From contig JAUPTC010000178.1 in NCBI GenBank assembly GCA_030762895.1, positions 1-64,000 on the forward strand: a stretch of DNA of 64,000 bases, in the 5' to 3' direction. Every line of letters begins with the position of its first letter. Position 1 is the first letter of the stretch. This document shows positions 61,225-64,000 of this stretch, piece by piece. The notes beneath the pieces are model-generated. The model had not been told where the DNA came from and searched no databases. It saw only the letters and a program-made list of their open reading frames with translations. The translations under genes and the position numbers were made by a program. The DNA is from Sophora flavescens (lineage: Eukaryota; Streptophyta; Magnoliopsida; Fabales; Fabaceae).

Positions 61225-63103
61225 TGATGCAAACCAAGGATGATGTCCAATTTGAGGCCAAATTAATATTTTTGATGAAAATTTTATTTTCATTGTGGTG
61301 AACCCGTATGCTTGATTTGGTCAGATCTTGAGCTACGAATCTCCGATTGATGCATTCTTTGGTGTGCTGGAAAGCTTGGGGAATTAGCTACAAATCATAT
61401 CTCAGGCCTCTTGACCAAATTCGGCTTCTATCATGGTGAAAAAGGGCTGCAAGCTTAATACGAATTCTTGGACCTTAAATGAGTTATATGTTAATTGGGC
61501 TACACTAAGCTTGATGAATGAGCAAGGCCCATTATGAATGGTGGCTGGCACGTTTTGGAACTCACAAAGGAGAGCAACCTTTGGCTTGCATGCCTAGGTA
61601 ACTCCTTTAGAAGTTATGGAACCACTTTTATTATTTTCTTAAGTAGGATAGTTTTGTTCTTTTAATAACCACTTAGTGGAGAGTTATGTCTAGGAGTTTA
61701 TGTCATCTTATGATGTGACCTTTGGTTTTTATTTCCCTATGCTATATGTACACACCTATTACATGATGAATGATAACTTTGAGTTCATTTTGGATTGATT
61801 CCAATTGTGAGAGTGTTTTCTCTCTTGGGTTCTTCATTGAGCCAACCCTTGTTCTTATCAAGAATCCAAGATTCTTGTGGCGAACCTCACATTGGCTTAT
61901 CAAATCCCCTTGGATTTGTGGCGCCTACCTCCCATTTCTCATCTTATCCAATTTTGTATTTCATCTTCTTCTATAATTTTGCTTGGTCACTCAAGGATAG
62001 ATCCGAAAATATATATGTTCCTTGTTAGGATCATATCATTTGGTATCTAGAGCCATCCTTCCTAGAGTGACTTATGATTTTCTTTTCTTCAACTTTTTTT
62101 TTTTTTTTTTTGTTAGTTTTTATTTTTCTTGTTGGTTTCTTAATGGTGCCACTTATTTATAAAAATGATGCCAAGAAAATGGAGGATCTTTTCTATTCTA
62201 GATGCTATGTGAAGGACAAGATATGTAGCTTGGTCATTGATAGAAAGGGTTACATCAACCTAGCTAGTACCACCATGGTGAAAAAGTTGGGACTTCCTCT
62301 TCTAGAGCATCCACAACCGTATGTCATTTGGAGCATCCGGAGTTAAGTGATTTCGGTGATGTGATGGTGAGCAGAACAAGTACAAGTGCCATTCGGATTG
62401 GGAGATATGAAGATGGCGTTTTATGTGATGTGGTGCCCATGGAAGCGAAGCACTTGTTGCCTTAGGCGTCCATGGAGGATTGAGCGACAAGCGAAATATG
62501 ATGTCTACAACAATAGGTACTCATTTGTATTTAATAATCGTAAAATTACTCTTGGATCATTGTCACCAAAACAAGTGTATGAAGATCAAATGTACTTGAA
62601 AGGAGAGAGTGAGAAAAAAAGAATGATTGAGAAAACAATAAAAGAAGAGTGTTCGGTGAATGAGGAAAGCTAAGAAGGAGAAGTAATAAAAAGGAAAGCC
62701 ATGAGAAAAAGGTAGAAGAAAAGGGAATGGAGGAAAACAAACAGAATGAAAGCGATGTTGAGAAAAAGGCGGAGACTGCATTTTTGAAGGGGAAAATAAA
62801 AAGAAAAAAATTGAGGCAAAGGTTGAAAGAAGAATTGAGAGTCTTCCTATAAAAGAAAATAAGGTGAAGGGAGGAATGTTGGCAAGGCAGTCTATATATA
62901 TCTTTCTATGTAAAGATGCTTGTTTGACTACTAATGCAAACTCTTTTGCCTAAGAGCGATGACTCTATTTTGAAGGAAGTTGAAGAAACAATTCCAAGAG
63001 AGGTGCCGCATGGATTCAAAATGGTTGTGTTTGAACCCGGAGGATAAAGAAGACTCCCTAAGGCAATAAATTCGAGGTCGAATTCTTTTCAAGAGGGAGG
63101 GAA
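61225..63103 (+). repeat. Unit 33
   Basis: LTR 61225-62038, PBS from 62041. A dense substitution cluster sits just after the T run (62110-62160), mostly towards T. GTTGCCTTAGGCG near 62456 (LLR variant plus an extra base). A private stop lies in the linker (GAAAGCTAAG, about 62671). Confidence 0.94.
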
Positions 63104-64000
63104 TGATGCAAACCAAGGATGATGTCCAATTTGAGGCCAAATTAATATTTTTGATGAAAATTTTATTTTCATTGTGGTGAACCCGTATGCTTGATTTGGT
63201 CAGATCTTGAGCTACGAATCTCCGATTGATGCATTCTTTGGTGTGCTGGAAAGCTTGGGGAATTAGCTACAAATCATATCTCAGGCCTCTTGACCAAATT
63301 CGGCTTCTATCATGGTGAAAAAGGGCTGCAAGCTTAATACGAATTCTTGGACCTTAAATGAGTTATATGTTAATTGGGCTACACTAAGCTTGATGAATGA
63401 GCAAGGCCCATTATGAATGGTGGCTGGCACGTTTTTGGAACTCACAAAGGAGAGCAACCTTTGGCTTGCATGCCTAGGTAACTCCTTTAGAAGTTATGGA
63501 ACCACTTTTATTATTTTCTTAAGTAGGATAGTTTTGTTCTTTTAATAACCACTTAGTGGAGAGTTATGTCTAGGAGTTTATGTCATCTTATGATGTGACC
63601 TTTGGTTTTTATTTCCCTATGCTATATGTACACACCTATTACATGATGAATGATAACTTTGAGTTCATTTTGGATTGATTCCAATTGTGAGAGTGTTTTC
63701 TCTCTTGGGTTCTTCATTGAGCCAACCCTTGTTCTTATCAAGAATCCAAGATTCTTGTGGCGAACCTCACATTGGCTTATCAAATCCCCCTTGGATTTGT
63801 GGCGCCTACCTCCCATTTCTCATCTTATCCAATTTTGTATTTCATCTTCTTCTATAATTTTGCTTGGTCACTCAAGGATAGATCCGAAAATATATATGTT
63901 CCTTGTTAGGATCATATCATTTGGTATCTAGAGCCATCCTTCCTAGAGTGACTTATGATTTTCTTTTCTTCAACTTTTTCTTTTTTTTTTTTGGAAGTTT
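63104..64000 (+). repeat. Unit 34 (partial, cut by the window end)
   Basis: LTR 63104-63919 (816 bp), with the five-C tract near 63785. PBS from 63922, then the T-rich leader to the window end. The array clearly continues beyond 64000. Confidence 0.94.

Larger units (their letters stand above)
1..64000 (+). repeat. Tandem array of 1.88-kb units derived from a Ty3/gypsy LTR retrotransposon
   Basis: The same unit recurs head to tail through the whole window. LTR starts fall at about 1220, then 3109, 4881, 6747, 8622, 10497, 12373, 14249, 16126, 18001 and so on to 63104. From unit 4 onward the period is 1,874-1,885 bp. Each unit holds one LTR (812-816 bp) and one internal part of about 1,065 bp. 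The internal part keeps only a protease-like domain, a linker and the last codons of pol. All units have the same orientation and no other sequence is inserted between them. Both ends of the array lie outside the window. The retrotransposon origin rests on LTR termini, PBS, PPT and protease-domain similarity recognised by eye. The satellite interpretation is inference. Confidence 0.95.

Noticed and set aside
29820..63931. Higher-order repeat, suggested by the five-C tract shared by units 16 and 34
   Set aside because: The same tract is also in unit 3, and other variants of units 16 and 34 differ (for example CACGTTTTGG against CACGTTTTTGG). No regular multi-unit period was seen by eye; a full pairwise alignment of units would be decisive.
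1..64000. CRISPR array or bacterial repeat region
   Set aside because: Repeats of 1.88 kb with LTR, PBS and PPT and no spacer pattern are incompatible with CRISPR.
1..64000. Ribosomal DNA spacer or other tandem gene family
   Set aside because: No rRNA, tRNA, histone or other gene sequence was recognised in any unit.

Overview
The window is one continuous tandem array with no ordinary host genes. A unit of about 1,880 bp repeats head to tail on the + strand: 33 complete units (most 1,874-1,885 bp), a partial unit at the left edge and another at the right. The array runs off both ends. The unit is a gutted plant Ty3/gypsy LTR retrotransposon. In order it has an LTR of about 814 bp (TGAT...ATCA ends), a primer binding site resembling the plant initiator tRNA-Met site, a T-rich leader, a degenerate retropepsin (protease) domain, a purine-rich Lys/Glu linker, the spacer that normally precedes reverse transcriptase, the last codons of pol, a polypurine tract, and then the next LTR. 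Gag, reverse transcriptase, RNase H and nearly all of integrase are missing. A plant genome is the best guess from the protease type, the PBS type and the AT-rich composition. The species cannot be told from the sequence.

Layout: positions 1 to about 4,880 (units 0-2) are a diverged flank, with many substitutions and indels and a deletion of about 100 bp in LTR2. Unit 3 (4,881-6,746) is intermediate. From about 6.7 kb to the end, units 4-33 and partial unit 34 are nearly identical. They differ mostly by single-base indels in short homopolymers, by poly-T length and by a few shared substitutions. Neighbouring internal regions share a single LTR (LTR-internal-LTR-internal...), so the repeat period equals a one-LTR circle of the element.

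Nothing here looks able to make an active protein. The protease catalytic triplet is already lost in every unit where it can be read, including the most diverged one, and frameshifts and stops break almost every unit. The longest uninterrupted frame, 222 codons in unit 28, is a remnant. The best reading is a retroelement-derived satellite formed after the element had already become non-autonomous. It probably grew by LTR-LTR unequal exchange or by amplification of one-LTR circles, followed by homogenisation of the interior. No RNA genes, CRISPR arrays or unrelated mobile elements were seen. Minus-strand reading frames are low-complexity shadows of the purine-rich linker.
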